Source: an uncultured Bacillota bacterium (GTDB taxonomy: Bacteria > Bacillota > Clostridia > Peptostreptococcales > Anaerovoracaceae). Taken from it: a stretch of DNA of 64,000 bases. The notes below the pieces were generated by a model. It was not told the DNA's origin. It ran no database searches and saw only the letters and a program-made list of their open reading frames with translations. The stretch covers positions 82,498 through 146,497 of the forward strand of contig CAKMKG010000017.1 in the NCBI GenBank assembly GCA_927441425.1, in the 5' to 3' direction. Position numbers and translations under genes: made by a program. Of the stretch, positions 63,060-64,000 are shown piece by piece (position 1 is the first letter of the stretch; the number at the start of each line of letters is the position of its first letter).

Positions 63060-63734
63060 TTGTATAAGATCATGATCATTGAGGATGATCAGAGGATTTC
63101 TTCCATTCTGGAAGGACATTTACAAAAATGGGGATATGAAGTGCTGATAGTCACCGATTTCAGTAATATCATGCCGGATTACACTTCTTTCAAGCCGCAT
63201 TTGATTCTAATGGATATCAACCTGCCGTACTATGACGGCTTTTATTGGTGTGTGAAAATCAGAGAGCTGTCAAATGTATCGATTATCTTTCTTTCATCCC
63301 GTGATAGCGACAGTGATAAGATACGGGCCATTACTCAGGGAGGAGATGATTATATCGAAAAACCCTTTTCCATTGATCTTCTGACAGCAAAACTCTCTGC
63401 CATTTTGAGAAGAGCATATTCATCAGCAGACCAGACCCTGAATACGCTTCAGTATCGTGATCTCATCGTCAACGTGGATCGGTTGCAGGTGTTTTGTAAA
63501 GATTCCGAGGCAGAACTGACCAGAAACGAATGCAAAATTATAACGCTGCTTATGAGAAACCATGGCAATCTTGTTACGAGAGGCCGCCTGATGCAGTCCC
63601 TATGGGATGATGAAAGCTTTGTGGATGATAATACCCTCACTGTCAATGTCAACCGGCTGAGGAGAAAGCTTGAGGAAATTGGTCTGGAGGGTTACATCAA
63701 AACGATAAAAGGGGAAGGATATCGGTTGGCATGA
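63060..63734 (+). CDS. OmpR/PhoB-family response regulator (BceR-like)
   Basis: 224 residues, TTG start at 63060 with GGGAGGGG about seven bases upstream. Receiver domain: acidic pair EDD (8-10), phosphoacceptor Asp52 in LMDINLP, and Lys near 102 in EKPFS; then a winged-helix output domain (LTRNECKIITLLMRN, NTLTVNVNRLRRKL). The sequence resembles BceR and related regulators of antibiotic-stress sensing with ABC exporters. Overlaps the kinase start by 4 bases (ATGA). The transporter that usually accompanies BceRS should lie past the right edge. Confidence 0.93.
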   Translation: MYKIMIIEDDQRISSILEGHLQKWGYEVLIVTDFSNIMPDYTSFKPHLILMDINLPYYDGFYWCVKIRELSNVSIIFLSSRDSDSDKIRAITQGGDDYIEKPFSIDLLTAKLSAILRRAYSSADQTLNTLQYRDLIVNVDRLQVFCKDSEAELTRNECKIITLLMRNHGNLVTRGRLMQSLWDDESFVDDNTLTVNVNRLRRKLEEIGLEGYIKTIKGEGYRLA

Positions 63735-64000
63735 GTATTCTGATCTATATAAAAGAAAGATGGCTGTCACTTTTGTTTCTTTTCCTCGCCTTCTTCTTTT
63801 CCTTTTTGGTCTATCGGTTGGATGATAGCTTCAGCATCCGGGAATCCAATGCCGCATATATCCTGATGGGATGGGGACTTCTTTTTTTTGTCTATCTCAT
63901 GATTGATGGATATACCATTCACGCACGGGAAAGAAGGTTCGGACTATTTTGCCGGACCAATGGATCGTCGGAGGAAACAGATGCGTTCTTTTATCCCACA
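63731..64000 (+). CDS. Sensor histidine kinase, N-terminal part (cut by window)
   Basis: 90 residues visible. Starts at ATG 63731 inside the regulator's stop region. Two membrane helices with a very short loop between them (WLSLLFLFLAFFFSFLVY, then AYILMGWGLLFFVYLM), the pattern of BceS-type intramembrane-sensing kinases, which detect the transporter rather than the drug itself. The catalytic domains lie outside the window. Confidence 0.8.
   Translation, partial: MSILIYIKERWLSLLFLFLAFFFSFLVYRLDDSFSIRESNAAYILMGWGLLFFVYLMIDGYTIHARERRFGLFCRTNGSSEETDAFFYPT

Overview
The window reads as chromosomal DNA from a low-to-moderate GC, Gram-positive, probably spore-forming anaerobe of the class Clostridia. 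The pointers are strong AGGAGG-type ribosome sites, consensus sigma-A promoters, a T-box riboswitch, S-layer proteins with SLH domains, an amidase with copper-amine-oxidase-like and AMIN domains, an FHA-FtsW/penicillin-binding-protein pair, a SodF-like superoxide dismutase and many small one-component regulators. The family (Anaerovoracaceae-like) is only a guess. I saw no rRNA, tRNA, CRISPR array, transposase or phage gene.

Layout. (1) 1-6079: the end of an operon whose genes all touch or overlap: a possible short leader ORF, an ATC-hydrolase-like protein, a GMC oxidoreductase with a ferredoxin-type cysteine motif, a polysaccharide-pyruvyl-transferase-like protein, and a reductase-adenylate ligase fusion in the order opposite to carboxylic acid reductases. 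It looks like an undescribed lipid or specialised-metabolite pathway. (2) 6200-12100: a TraB-family membrane protein, a Phd-Uma2 fusion, cysteine synthase, a secreted beta-helix protein and a SIMPL protein. (3) 12235-21063: one 8.8-kb gene for a cyclic beta-1,2-glucan synthase-like enzyme, followed by an MFS transporter and the FHA-FtsW/PBP pair. (4) 25620-28787: a consensus promoter, a T-box leader whose specifier reads UUC (Phe), and a TrpXYZ-like ABC importer, so probably a phenylalanine-responsive uptake operon. (5) 28955-32330: two EamA transporters around a MocR regulator.

(6) 32391-49109: the cell-surface region: an SLH-anchored M14 peptidase, a GGDEF/HD-GYP sensor, an exonuclease, a six-repeat PLL-type lectin, a cell-wall amidase, an alpha/beta hydrolase, asparagine synthase and an acidic, tyrosine-rich SLH protein. 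(7) 49419-64000: an asymmetric heterodimeric ABC exporter with a MarR gene, superoxide dismutase, a WYL regulator/ferredoxin-flavodoxin/MATE operon, two GH18 paralogues flanking a small membrane protein, an aldo/keto reductase with a PadR gene, a TetR gene with operators in its own promoter, and the start of a two-component system cut by the window edge.

A two-copy palindromic repeat lies in two convergent intergenic gaps (about 28.9 kb and 46.97 kb). The most original items are the 1-6079 operon, the Phe T-box transporter, the PLL-type lectin and the dispersed palindrome.
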